Assembly: GCF_000423885.1 (NCBI RefSeq)
Contig: NZ_KE384102.1
Span: 1 to 64,000, forward strand
Direction: 5' to 3'
Length of the DNA: 64,000 nucleotides
Origin: Thermomonas fusca DSM 15424
GTDB taxonomy: Bacteria > Pseudomonadota > Gammaproteobacteria > Xanthomonadales > Xanthomonadaceae
Below, piece by piece: positions 46,051 to 55,373 of this stretch (the stretch's first letter is position 1; every line of letters begins with the position of its first letter). The position numbers and the translations under genes are program-made. The notes beneath the pieces are model-generated. The model had not been told where the DNA came from. It saw nothing but the letters and a program-made list of their open reading frames with translations, and made no database searches.

Positions 46051-46953
46051 ATGTTCTTCCGCAACCTGACCCTGTTCCGCTTCCCCGCTTCACTGGAGCT
46101 GTCCGACCTCGAACCGCAGCTGGCCGAATGCGCGCTCAAGCCGGTCGGCCCGCTGGAGCTGTCCTCGCGCGGCTTCGTCGCGCCGATGGGCCAGCACCAC
46201 GACGGCTTTCAGCACCTGTGCGACGGCGCGCGCTGGCTCACCGTGGGCGGCGAGGACAAGCTGCTGCCCGGCGCGGTGGTCAACGACCTGCTGCAGAAGA
46301 AGCTGGCCGCGATCGAGGAGAAGGAAGGCCGCAAGCCCGGCGGCCGCACCCGCAAGCGACTGAAGGACGAGCTCATCACCGAGCTGCTGCCGCGCGCGTT
46401 CGTACGTCCGGTCCGCAGCGACGCGCTACTGGACAGCCAGCTTGGCGTGATCGCGGTGGACACCTCCTCGCGCAAGTCGGCCGAATCGGTGGTGTCGGAA
46501 GTGCGCCGCGCGCTGGGCAGCTTCCCGGCGCTGCCGCTGAACGCCGAAGTGGCGCCGCGCGCCATCCTCACCGGCTGGCTGGCCGGCGACGCGCTGCCCG
46601 ACGGGCTGGCGCTGGGCGACGAGTGCGAGCTGCGCGACCCCACCGACACCGGCGCGGTGGTGAAGATCCAGCGCATGGAGCTGTCGGGCGAGGAAATCAG
46701 CAAGCACCTCGAGGCCGGCAAGCAGTGCACGCGGCTGGCGCTGGTGCTGGACGACCACGTCAGCTTCGTGATCGGCGAAGACCTGATCGTGCGCAAGTTC
46801 AAGCTGCTGGACGGCGCGGTGGACCAGATGGAAGCCACCGAGCACGACGACATCGTGGCCGAACTGCAGGCCCGCTTCGCGCTGATGACCGGCGAGTTCA
46901 AGCGCCTGTTCGCCGTGCTGGAGAAGGCGTTCAAGCTCAGCAAGGCGGAGTGA
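46051..46953 (+). CDS. rdgC: Recombination-associated protein RdgC
   Basis: This 300-residue ring-shaped DNA-binding protein coats double-stranded DNA and restrains RecA loading. The opening MFFRNLTLFRFP, GFVAPMGQHHDGFQHL and EKEGRKPGGRTRKRLKDE are family signatures, and the length is right. It follows ttcA and is followed by a hairpin-rich repeat region. Confidence 0.95.
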   Translation: MFFRNLTLFRFPASLELSDLEPQLAECALKPVGPLELSSRGFVAPMGQHHDGFQHLCDGARWLTVGGEDKLLPGAVVNDLLQKKLAAIEEKEGRKPGGRTRKRLKDELITELLPRAFVRPVRSDALLDSQLGVIAVDTSSRKSAESVVSEVRRALGSFPALPLNAEVAPRAILTGWLAGDALPDGLALGDECELRDPTDTGAVVKIQRMELSGEEISKHLEAGKQCTRLALVLDDHVSFVIGEDLIVRKFKLLDGAVDQMEATEHDDIVAELQARFALMTGEFKRLFAVLEKAFKLSKAE

Positions 46954-46957
46954 GATT

Positions 46958-47063
46958 TTCTCCTCCCCTTGCGAAGCAAGGGGAGGCAGGGAGGGGGTTG
47001 CTCCGACGGCAAGCACACCTCTCCACCCCTCCCCTTCGCCTTTGGCGAAAGGAAGGGGGCTTA
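46958..47063. repeat. Hairpin-rich intergenic element (REP-like) downstream of rdgC
   Basis: Two hairpins bracket a purine/pyrimidine-skewed stretch. The first is perfect: CCTCCCCTTGC (46962-46972), loop GAA, GCAAGGGGAGG (46976-46986). The second is imperfect, centred on TTCGCC/GGCGAA (47035-47049) inside a CCCCTTCGCC and GGCGAAAGG context. The two hairpins carry related CCTCCCCTT sequence and face each other like the ends of a small element. The region may also stop the rdgC transcript. Confidence 0.55.
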
Positions 47064-47073
47064 GAATCTCCCA

Positions 47074-47871
47074 ATGCGTTCCCTGTTCCGCCTGCTGCCC
47101 GCCCTGCGCACCGCGCCGACGCCCCGTGCACCGCGGCGCGAGCAGGTCAGTTTCCAGCTCGACGCGCAGCGCAGCATCGACCTGCTGCGCGTGCGCGACC
47201 CGCGCGCGAAGCGGATCAAGCTGAGCGTCGACGAGCGCGGCGCACGGCTCACATTGCCGCAGCGCGCCAGCCGCGCCGAGGGCGAGCGCTTCCTGCACGA
47301 ACATCGCGGCTGGCTGGCCGCGCAGCTCGACCGGCAGGCCGATGCCGCCGGCAATGGTCTGGTGCGCGACGGCACCGCCACGCTGCCGCTGCGCGGCATC
47401 GAGCTGCCGCTGCGCTGGCAGGGCGGGCGCGCCACCCGGCTGGAGGCCGACGACGACAGCGGCCTTCGCTTCATCGCCCCGGCCAATGCCGGCGACGCCG
47501 CGCTGCGGCGCGCGCTGAAGGATTTCTACGAAGCGCAGGGCCGTGCCGACACCGGGCGCTGGCTGCCGAAGTACCTGCCCGACATGCCGCGCACGCCGCG
47601 CCGCATCGTGTTCAAGCGCACCTCGTCGCTGTGGGGCTCGCTGGCCCCCGACGGCACCCTGGCGCTGGATCTGGCCCTGCTGCTGGCGCCGCCGCCGGCC
47701 TTCGAATACGTGCTGGTGCACGAGCTCTGCCACCTTTTGCATGCCGACCATTCGCCGCGCTTCTGGGGCGAAGTGGAAGCACGGTTCCCGGCGTGGCGCG
47801 ACGAGCGCGATTTCCTGCGCGCCGAAGGGCGTGCGCTGAAGGCCAGGCTGCGCCAGCTGCTGGCCGGCTGA
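47074..47871 (+). CDS. SprT/YgjP-type zinc metallopeptidase
   Basis: This 265-residue protein has a C-terminal YgjP-like (DUF45) metallopeptidase domain with the zinc motif HELCHLLHADHSPRFW, that is HExxH plus a third His five residues later, and the family motif KRTSSLWGSL before it. The N-terminal part (LDAQRSIDLLRVRDPRAKRIKLSV) is a beta domain typical of this family. There is no signal peptide. Some members are annotated as UTP pyrophosphatases, others as proteases; the true activity is unclear. The hairpin element separates it from rdgC. Confidence 0.87.
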   Translation: MRSLFRLLPALRTAPTPRAPRREQVSFQLDAQRSIDLLRVRDPRAKRIKLSVDERGARLTLPQRASRAEGERFLHEHRGWLAAQLDRQADAAGNGLVRDGTATLPLRGIELPLRWQGGRATRLEADDDSGLRFIAPANAGDAALRRALKDFYEAQGRADTGRWLPKYLPDMPRTPRRIVFKRTSSLWGSLAPDGTLALDLALLLAPPPAFEYVLVHELCHLLHADHSPRFWGEVEARFPAWRDERDFLRAEGRALKARLRQLLAG

Positions 47872-47917
47872 GGTGGCGATTCACGTATCCTCCGGTGACG
47901 ACAACGCCGGGGAACCC

Positions 47918-48433
47918 ATGTCCATGATCCATACCCATCGCCGCCTGCTGGCCCTCGCCCTGATCGCCGCGATCGTGGCCCTGCCCGCCTGCAAGAAAGC
48001 CCAGGACGCCGCGGTCGAAGCGGCGATGGAAAAAGCCACCGGCATGAAGGTGGACAAGGACGGCAACGCGGTCACCATCAAGACGGAGAAGGGCGACCTC
48101 AAGGTGGCCACCGCCGAGGATGGCGGCAGCGTGCCGCTGCCGGCGGGTTTCCCCTCCGACATCTACCTGCCGGACGGGCACAAGGTGGCCAGCGCGATGG
48201 AGCTGGGCGGCGCGCAGATGGTCAACCTGACCACCGCGGCCGACATGGCCGCCGTGCATGCCGCCGCCGACAAGGCAATGCAGGACGGCGGCTGGAAGCG
48301 CGAGATGGCCATGCAGACCGGCGACAGCAGCAGCCTTGCCTACAGCAAGGACAAGCGGCAGGTGTTCTACCAGCTGATGAAGGGCGAGGAAGGCGGCACT
48401 CAGCTCGCGATCCGCGCCGGTACCGACGAGTAA
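47918..48433 (+). CDS. Lipoprotein of unknown function
   Basis: This 171-residue protein has a signal peptide with lipobox LPAC. The mature part starts KKAQDAAVEAAMEKATGMKVD and continues with a stretch in which KDGNAVTIKTEKGDLKVAT looks like a beta hairpin repeat, then PLPAGFPSDIYLPDGHKVASAM and a C-terminal alpha/beta region. It is a recognisable layout of a Xanthomonas-group conserved lipoprotein, but I know no function. The ATG at 47918 gives the standard signal length; the frame at 47873 adds 15 unlikely residues. Confidence 0.75.
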   Translation: MSMIHTHRRLLALALIAAIVALPACKKAQDAAVEAAMEKATGMKVDKDGNAVTIKTEKGDLKVATAEDGGSVPLPAGFPSDIYLPDGHKVASAMELGGAQMVNLTTAADMAAVHAAADKAMQDGGWKREMAMQTGDSSSLAYSKDKRQVFYQLMKGEEGGTQLAIRAGTDE

Positions 48434-48547
48434 CCGCTGCCGGCGGTGACGCACCGCGCGCCGCGACCGCCGCTTCGGGACAGCACGGCGCATCGCAACG
48501 CAGCAGGGCGCACCTGCGACGGTGCCGCCGCAGCGCCCGTCGGGCTG

Positions 48548-49405
48548 CTAGCGCGCCATCAGGAAATCGTGGATCGCGCCGGCCACCGCGTCCGGCTGCT
48601 GCATGTGCAGGTGGTGGCCGCCGGCCATCGCCAGCAGGCGCCCATGCGGCAGCAGCCCGACCCGCCGGCGGCGCTGCGCATCGGGAAAATAGGGCTGGGC
48701 GGGGTCGGCAAACACGGCCAGGGTCGGACAGGTGATGGCGGCCAGCATGTCGTCGATCTGCGCCTCGGTCAGGCGGCTGAGGCTGGGCAGGGTCAGGCGC
48801 TGGTCGCTGCTCCAGGTATAGCCACCGGCCACCGGACGCACCCCGCGCTCCACCAGCAGGCGCAGCAGCGCTTCGTCCAGCCCGCTGCCGGGCACCCGGC
48901 CGGCGTGCAGGCGCGCGCGCGTGGCGGTGTCGATGTCGGGGAACACGCGCAGCCGCTTGTCCGCCACCAGCCGCTGCGCGGCCACCGCTTCGCGCATCCG
49001 TGACGCGGTGTGCTCCGGCGCCTCCGCCAGCGCGCCCAGCATCTCGATCACCGCCAGCCGTTCGATCCGCTCCGGGCAGGCGGCGGCGATCATGCTGGCG
49101 ATGCCGGCGCCCATCGAATGCCCGAGCAGGTGGAAGCGGTCCCAGCCCAGCGCGTCGGCGGCATCCAGCACCGCGGCGATGGCGACGCTGAAGGAATACT
49201 CCGCGCCCGGCGCCAGATGCGCGCTGCGACCATGGCCGGGCAGGTCCAGCGCGACCAGATCGAAGCCGCGCAGGTACGGTGCCATCGGCAGGAAGCTCGC
49301 GGCGTTGTCCAGCCAGCCGTGCAGGGCCAGCACGCGCGGGCCGCGGCCATCGTTGCGCAACGCGGCCAGGCGGCCCAGCGCGACGTCGAAACCGGTCTCT
49401 TGCAT
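48548..49405 (-). CDS. Alpha/beta hydrolase coupled to ferrochelatase
   Basis: This 285-residue cytosolic alpha/beta hydrolase has ALHGWLDNAASF (oxyanion loop), the nucleophile Ser in GHSMGAG and His in GGHHLHM. The acid residue is probably the Asp in VFADPAQ. Related proteins are annotated as serine hydrolases or SERHL2-like esterases. Its ATG overlaps the TGA of hemH (ATGA), so translation is coupled. A link to heme metabolism is suggested only by that overlap. Confidence 0.85.
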   Translation of the reverse strand: MQETGFDVALGRLAALRNDGRGPRVLALHGWLDNAASFLPMAPYLRGFDLVALDLPGHGRSAHLAPGAEYSFSVAIAAVLDAADALGWDRFHLLGHSMGAGIASMIAAACPERIERLAVIEMLGALAEAPEHTASRMREAVAAQRLVADKRLRVFPDIDTATRARLHAGRVPGSGLDEALLRLLVERGVRPVAGGYTWSSDQRLTLPSLSRLTEAQIDDMLAAITCPTLAVFADPAQPYFPDAQRRRRVGLLPHGRLLAMAGGHHLHMQQPDAVAGAIHDFLMAR

Positions 49406-50379
49406 CAGGCCCAGCCCACGTCGCCGCGCGCCAATGCGGCCAGCGCATCGGCATGCGCGCCGCCCGCGTTCAGGCAGGGGATGTAGCGCAGGGCCTCGCC
49501 CCCGGCGGTGCGGAAGGCGGCGTCGTTCTCCACCGCGATTTCTTCCAGTGTCTCCAGGCAATCCACGGCGAACCCGGGGCAGACCACGTCGACGCGACGT
49601 ACGCCGTCGCGCGCCAGCGCTTCCAGGGTTGGCTGGGTATACGGCTCCAGCCAGCGTTCGCGGCCAAAACGCGACTGGAAGGTCAGCAGCAATTCGTCGC
49701 GCCGAACGTCCAACGCCGCAGCGATCGCGCACGCGCTGGCCTCGCACTGGTCGGCGTAGGGATCGCCACCGTCCACCAGCCGCCGCGGGATGCCGTGGAA
49801 GGACAGCAGCAGGCGCTCGCCGCGGCCGTGCGCGGCCCAGTGCGCGCGGATCGACTCGGCGATCGACGCGGCCCAGCCGGCGTCCAGGTGGTAGTCGTGC
49901 AGCACCTCGACCTGCAGGTCGGCCGCGGCCACGGCCACCGCGTCGGCCACGCTGGCGGTGGTGGTGGTGGAGTACTGCGGGTACAGCGGCAGCACCCTCA
50001 CCTGGCGCACGCCCTCGGCGCGCAGGCGGTCCAGCACCGTGCGTACCGACGGCTCGCCATAGCGCATCGCATGCACCACCCGACGGTCCGGCAGGCGCGC
50101 GGCCACCGCCTTGGCCAGCGCGGCGGTATGCACGGCCAGCGGCGACCCGCCCTCCATCCAGATCTGCGCGTACTTGTGCGCCACCTTCGGGCTGCGCAGC
50201 GGCAGGATGATGAAGTGCAGCAGCGGGCACCACAGCCAGCGGGTCAGCTGGACCACGCGGTGGTCGTGCAGGAACTGCGCAAGGTAGCGGCGTACCGCCG
50301 GCGCGGTGGGCGCGGCGGGGGTGCCGAGATTGACCAGCACCAGCGCGGGGGCGGAATCGGGGGACGTCGACATGCGCAT
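49405..50379 (-). CDS. hemH: Ferrochelatase HemH
   Basis: This 324-residue enzyme inserts ferrous iron into protoporphyrin IX, the last step of protoheme synthesis. VLVNLGTP near the start, LYPQYSTTTTASV, the catalytic His in LLSFHGIPRRLVDGGDPY and Glu in CPGFAVDCLETLEEI are all in place. Two Met codons, at 50379 and 50373, are possible starts. The downstream alpha/beta hydrolase gene overlaps its stop by four bases, and the SYLF gene runs divergently. Confidence 0.95.
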   Translation of the reverse strand: MRMSTSPDSAPALVLVNLGTPAAPTAPAVRRYLAQFLHDHRVVQLTRWLWCPLLHFIILPLRSPKVAHKYAQIWMEGGSPLAVHTAALAKAVAARLPDRRVVHAMRYGEPSVRTVLDRLRAEGVRQVRVLPLYPQYSTTTTASVADAVAVAAADLQVEVLHDYHLDAGWAASIAESIRAHWAAHGRGERLLLSFHGIPRRLVDGGDPYADQCEASACAIAAALDVRRDELLLTFQSRFGRERWLEPYTQPTLEALARDGVRRVDVVCPGFAVDCLETLEEIAVENDAAFRTAGGEALRYIPCLNAGGAHADALAALARGDVGWA

Positions 50380-50506
50380 AGGATCGCATGGCCGCCCGCG
50401 TACCATGCGCTGACTTAATGTCGATTCATGGCCGCCGCGCCACGATGCGGTTTCGCCCCCGCTTTTCCACAAGACCATACAGTCCACGCAGACCACGGAG
50501 ACCACG

Positions 50507-51325
50507 ATGACTGCGACCCCGCGACGCCTGACCCTTGCCCTTGCCGTGCTGCTGGCTGCCGGTGCCGTCGTCGCCGGTTCACGCGAGGACGTACGCGCCG
50601 ACGACGCGGTGCGGGTGGTGCGGCAGATCCAGTCCATCCCCGAAGCGTCGATCCCGGACCGTCTGCTGGACGATGCCAAGGCGATCGTGGTCGTGCCCGA
50701 CACCATCAAGGCCGGCTTCATGCTGGGCGGCCGCCGTGGCCTCGGCCTGATGGCAACCAAGGCCGCCGATGGCAGCTGGACCAACCCGGTATTCGTCAAG
50801 CTGGCCGGCGCCAGCTTCGGGTTGCAGGCCGGCGTGCAGTCGGCCGACGTGATCCTGGTGTTCCGCAGCGAGCGCGGGCTGGACAACCTGGTCAACGGCA
50901 AGATCACCCTCGGCGCCGATGCCGGGGTGGCCGCAGGCCCGGTTGGCCGCAACGCCGCCGCCGCCACCGACGGCGCGCTGAAGGCAGAGATCTGGTCGTG
51001 GTCGCGCGCGCGCGGGCTGTTTGCCGGCGTGGCCCTGGACGGCGCAGTGTTGTCGATCGACAACGGCGCCAACCGCACCGCCTACGGCAGCGGCGTGACC
51101 CCGCGGATGATCTTCGAGGGCCGCGCGCCGCAGGCGCCCTCGGCCGCCATCGTCGCCTTCCGCGATGCGCTGGAGGAAGCCACCGCCGCCGCCCGCTACG
51201 CGCGCCGGGGTGCCGCAGCGCCTGCCGCGCCTGCAGCCCCCACGCCGGCCGCCGCTTCGGTGCAGCTGCTGGACGCCGGCAACCCGGCCACCACCACCCC
51301 GCTGCCGCCGGCCACCAAGCCGTAA
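50507..51325 (+). CDS. Exported SYLF-domain (YSC84-like) lipid-binding protein
   Basis: This 272-residue protein has a signal peptide (1-24, ending VVAG) and a SYLF domain (about 40-225) with AKAIVVVPDTIKAGFMLGGRRGLG, FVKLAGASFGLQAGVQSADVI and WSRARGLFAGVALDGAVL. Eukaryotic SYLF domains bind phosphoinositides; bacterial ones are thought to be periplasmic and envelope-linked. The Ala/Pro-rich C-terminal tail is probably unstructured. It precedes tatA by 40 bases and may share its transcript. Confidence 0.87.
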   Translation: MTATPRRLTLALAVLLAAGAVVAGSREDVRADDAVRVVRQIQSIPEASIPDRLLDDAKAIVVVPDTIKAGFMLGGRRGLGLMATKAADGSWTNPVFVKLAGASFGLQAGVQSADVILVFRSERGLDNLVNGKITLGADAGVAAGPVGRNAAAATDGALKAEIWSWSRARGLFAGVALDGAVLSIDNGANRTAYGSGVTPRMIFEGRAPQAPSAAIVAFRDALEEATAAARYARRGAAAPAAPAAPTPAAASVQLLDAGNPATTTPLPPATKP

Positions 51326-51365
51326 GCTAGAATCCGAGGTCTTCCCCTACAACCACGGTGCATCC

Positions 51366-51590
51366 ATGGGCGGCTTCAGCATCTGGCATTGGCTGATCGT
51401 GTTGGTCGTCGTGCTGCTGGTGTTCGGCACCAAGCGGCTGACCTCCGGTGCGCGCGACCTCGGCAAGGCGGTCAACGAGTTCAAGAAGGGCATGCACGGC
51501 GACGAGGACGACAAGCCGGCCGCGCGGATCGGCGAGGACAAGGCGCCGTCTTCGGCCGAGCAGCGCGAACGCGACGACACGGCACGCTGA
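51366..51590 (+). CDS. tatA: Sec-independent translocase protein TatA
   Basis: This 74-residue protein has a short N-terminal membrane helix (about 6-22, WHWLIVLVVVLLVFGTKRL), the hinge Phe-Gly, an amphipathic helix (SGARDLGKAVNEFKKGM) and a charged tail, the standard TatA plan. It forms the pore of the Tat system that exports folded proteins. tatA, tatB and tatC lie in order with gaps of 18 bases and an overlap. Confidence 0.95.
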   Translation: MGGFSIWHWLIVLVVVLLVFGTKRLTSGARDLGKAVNEFKKGMHGDEDDKPAARIGEDKAPSSAEQRERDDTAR

Positions 51591-51608
51591 CGCCGCCAGG
51601 CGGCTTCG

Positions 51609-51926
51609 ATGTTCGATTTCTCCCTCGGCGAGATGCTGGTCGTCGCCCTGGTGGCGCTGGTCGTACTGGGCCCGGAGCGGCTGCCGAAGGCGGCGCGCTT
51701 CGCCGGCCTGTGGGTACGCAAGGCGCGCGCGCAGTGGCACGCGGTGCGCAGCGAGCTGGAGCAGGAGCTGGCCAGCGAGGAACTGCAGCGCAGTCTGCGC
51801 GAAAGCCAGCAGGCACTGCGCGACGCCGAGGCGCGTCTGCGCGAGGCCACCGCGCAGGTGCAGGCGGACGCGCCGCGCGCACTGGACCCGCCGGCCACCA
51901 GCGACGGGGAACGCCGTGACGGCTGA
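51609..51926 (+). CDS. tatB: Sec-independent translocase protein TatB
   Basis: This 105-residue protein opens MFDFSLGEMLVVALVALVVLGPERLP, the TatB signature with Glu8 in the membrane helix and GPERLP at its end, followed by an amphipathic helix and a long charged coil. With TatC it forms the receptor for twin-arginine signal peptides. Its last codons overlap the GTG start of tatC by 11 bases. Confidence 0.95.
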   Translation: MFDFSLGEMLVVALVALVVLGPERLPKAARFAGLWVRKARAQWHAVRSELEQELASEELQRSLRESQQALRDAEARLREATAQVQADAPRALDPPATSDGERRDG

Positions 51927-52659
51927 GCACCACGACAGCGAACGCCCGCTGATCGCCCACCTGCTGGAACTGCGCACGCGCCTGCTGCGTGGCGTGGCCG
52001 GCCTGGGCGTCGCGCTGGCCTGCCTGCTGCCATTCGCCAACACCCTGTACGGCTACCTGGCCCAGCCGCTGCTGGCCAAGCTGCCCAAGGGCGGCCAGCT
52101 GATCGCCACCCAGGTCGCTTCGCCGTTCTTCGCGCCGATGAAGCTGGCCTTCTTCGCCGCACTGGTGGTGGCGATGCCTTGGCTGCTCTACCAGGCTTGG
52201 GCCTTCGTGGCGCCGGGGCTGTACCGGCGCGAGAAGCGGCTGGCGCTGCCACTGCTGAGCTCGGCGCTGCTGCTGTTCTACGCCGGCTGCGCGTTCGCCT
52301 ATTTCCTGGTGCTGCCGATGGTGTTCGGATTCATGGCGCGGGTGACGCCGGACGGCGTGGCGATGATGACCGACATCAGCGCCTACCTCGATTTCGTGCT
52401 GGTGATGTTCCTCGCCTTCGGCCTGTCGTTCGAACTGCCGGTGGCGCTGGTGATCCTGTCCCTGCTGGGCTGGGTGACCCCGGCGCAGCTGCGCGAAGGC
52501 CGCGGCTACGCGGTGGTGGGCATCTTCATCGTTGCCGCGGTGCTGACCCCGCCCGACGTGGTCAGCCAGCTGATGCTGGCGATCCCGATGTGCCTGCTGT
52601 ACGAGGCCGGCATCCTCGCCGCGCGCCTGGTCGCGCCACGCGAGTCCCAGCCGGCGTAG
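51916..52659 (+). CDS. tatC: Sec-independent translocase protein TatC
   Basis: This 247-residue polytopic protein has six predicted membrane helices and the N-terminal LIAHLLELRTRLLR that recognises the twin-arginine motif. PFFAPMKLAFFAALVVAMPWLLYQ, FELPVALVILSLLGWVTPAQLREGRGYAVVGIFIVAAVLTPPDVVSQ are typical, with the conserved LTPPD. The start is GTG at 51916, inside tatB. Confidence 0.95.
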   Translation: MTAEHHDSERPLIAHLLELRTRLLRGVAGLGVALACLLPFANTLYGYLAQPLLAKLPKGGQLIATQVASPFFAPMKLAFFAALVVAMPWLLYQAWAFVAPGLYRREKRLALPLLSSALLLFYAGCAFAYFLVLPMVFGFMARVTPDGVAMMTDISAYLDFVLVMFLAFGLSFELPVALVILSLLGWVTPAQLREGRGYAVVGIFIVAAVLTPPDVVSQLMLAIPMCLLYEAGILAARLVAPRESQPA

Positions 52660-52684
52660 GCGCCAGGCCCGCGCGGACGCGGGC

Positions 52685-53611
52685 TCAGGCTTCGAAGCCG
52701 TGCACCTGCACCACAGGCGGCGGCATGCCCGCATCGCCGAAGGTGTCGCGCCAGGCGAGGTAGGCCGCGCCCACCACCAGCACCAGCACCACCCCGGCAA
52801 AACCGAGCATGGTCAGCATCGTCAGCAGCGCGCCCAGCGCCGGATGGATGGCGCCGCCCAGCACCGCCAGCAGGCTGGCCAGCAGCGCCACCACCACCGC
52901 CGCCAGCAGCAGCGCGCCGACGAACAGCACGCCGGCCACTAGATTGGCACCGATGTTGCTGACCGAGGCGCGCAAGGCATTGCGCAACGCATCGATCAGG
53001 CCATTGCCGGAGAACAGCATCAGCGGGATCGCGAACAGCATCAGCGCGTAGCTGAAATAGTTGAAGACCAGTTGCACCAGGAACAGCAGGCCGCCGTTCT
53101 GCGGCTGCGGCACCGCGGGCGTGGCGCCCTGCATCGCCGCCTGCATCGCCTCAAGATAGTCGCGCCAGTAGTCGCTGCCGGCCACGGCCACCATCAGCAC
53201 GCCGCCGACCACCGCCAGCGCCACCTGCACCAGCCCCAGCCACGCCAGCTGGCGGCCTTTGCCGCTGCGCAACGGCACGAACACGTCGCGCGCATGCGCC
53301 GGGCGCCCGGCCTCGGTCTCTCGGATCACGTGCATCAGCCCGCCCAGCAGCACCGGCACCAGCAGCATGACTGCCAAGGTCAGCGGCACCGCCACCGCCA
53401 TCACCAGGCCGAGACCCGGCGGCTGACCGCTGGCCTTGCTGCCGGCCAGCAGCAAGCCCATCAACAGGGCCAGCGCCAGCACCGCCGCGTACAGCGCGAT
53501 GATCGCCAGCGCCGCCGCCCCGAACACCGCGCGCGGATTCCTCGCGCCCAGGTCGATGGCCTGACGGAACCACACCAGCCCCTGGCTGGCCGGCAATCTG
53601 CGAATGTCCAT
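52685..53611 (-). CDS. BPSS1780-type multi-pass membrane protein
   Basis: This 308-residue inner-membrane protein has about six hydrophobic helices. The opening MDIRRLPASQGLVWFRQAIDLGARNP and the GGLMHVIRETEAGRPAHARDVF segment match the BPSS1780 family, common in beta- and gammaproteobacteria, with no known function. The C-terminal end is short and polar. It is convergent with tatC, with a GC hairpin between their stops. The ATG at 53611 is preferred to one at 53635. Confidence 0.82.
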   Translation of the reverse strand: MDIRRLPASQGLVWFRQAIDLGARNPRAVFGAAALAIIALYAAVLALALLMGLLLAGSKASGQPPGLGLVMAVAVPLTLAVMLLVPVLLGGLMHVIRETEAGRPAHARDVFVPLRSGKGRQLAWLGLVQVALAVVGGVLMVAVAGSDYWRDYLEAMQAAMQGATPAVPQPQNGGLLFLVQLVFNYFSYALMLFAIPLMLFSGNGLIDALRNALRASVSNIGANLVAGVLFVGALLLAAVVVALLASLLAVLGGAIHPALGALLTMLTMLGFAGVVLVLVVGAAYLAWRDTFGDAGMPPPVVQVHGFEA

Positions 53612-53653
53612 GTTGCGCCCCGGAAAGAGGCACACAGGATACCGGAGCGCGCG

Positions 53654-54367
53654 TCAGCGCCGGGCGCGGCGGACGAACCGGCGCAGGATTTCGCGCGCGT
53701 GCGGCGCCGCGCCGACCTCGCGCGCCAGCCGCTTGCCGCAACGTCCCTCGCGGGCCAGCGCATCGGCACGGGCATGGATATAGCCGCGCATGTGGCCGGC
53801 GCTGAACTCGGGATGGAACTGCAGGCCCCAGGCCGCGTCGCCCCAGCGGAAGGCGTGGCAGGCGTCGTGGTCGTTGCGGGCCAGCACGGTGGCGCCCGGC
53901 GGCGGCTGCAGCACGCTCTGCAGGTGGGTGGCCTGGGCGGCAAAGCGCACCGGCAGGCCGGCGAACAGCGGGTCGTCCTGCGCCTGCGGGTGCAGGTCGA
54001 TGTGCACGGTGCCCATCTCGCGGCCGTTGGGATTGTCGTCGACGGTGCCACCCAGCGCGTGCGCGATCAGCTGGTGGCCGTAGCAGATGCCCAGCAGCGG
54101 CAGCCCGGCGTGCGCGGCCTCGCGCAGCCAGCCGGCGCTGCGTTCGCTCCAGTCGTGGCGCTCGGTGACCATTGCCGCCGAGCCAGTGACGATCGCGCCG
54201 GCGAAGCCATCGCGGCGCGGCAGTGCGTCGCCGCGCTGGACATCCACCACCACCGCGTCGTCCCGTCCCAGTCCGGCGGCCACCCGGATCCAGTGGGCGA
54301 AGCTGCCGTGGCGGCGCATCGACGGGGTGGGCTGGCCGGTTTCGAGGATCAGGAAGGGCGTGGTCAT
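53654..54367 (-). CDS. Class I glutamine amidotransferase (GuaA-N-like)
   Basis: This 237-residue stand-alone class I glutaminase-type protein has the catalytic Cys in GICYGHQ and the His-Glu pair in LQFHPEF, as in GMP synthase amidotransferase domains. No synthetase domain is attached. Similar proteins such as YfeJ act in ways not well defined; gamma-glutamyl hydrolysis of small metabolites is one option. It is divergent from glyQ (82-base gap). Confidence 0.88.
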   Translation of the reverse strand: MTTPFLILETGQPTPSMRRHGSFAHWIRVAAGLGRDDAVVVDVQRGDALPRRDGFAGAIVTGSAAMVTERHDWSERSAGWLREAAHAGLPLLGICYGHQLIAHALGGTVDDNPNGREMGTVHIDLHPQAQDDPLFAGLPVRFAAQATHLQSVLQPPPGATVLARNDHDACHAFRWGDAAWGLQFHPEFSAGHMRGYIHARADALAREGRCGKRLAREVGAAPHAREILRRFVRRARR

Positions 54368-54449
54368 CGGCGTTGGCGGGCGGCGTGGCGGCGGGCGGCA
54401 AAACAGGCGCCCTTATACTAATCCGCTACCTCGCACTTCCCAGCCCGAC

Positions 54450-55369
<920 letters not shown>

Positions 55370-55373
<4 letters not shown>

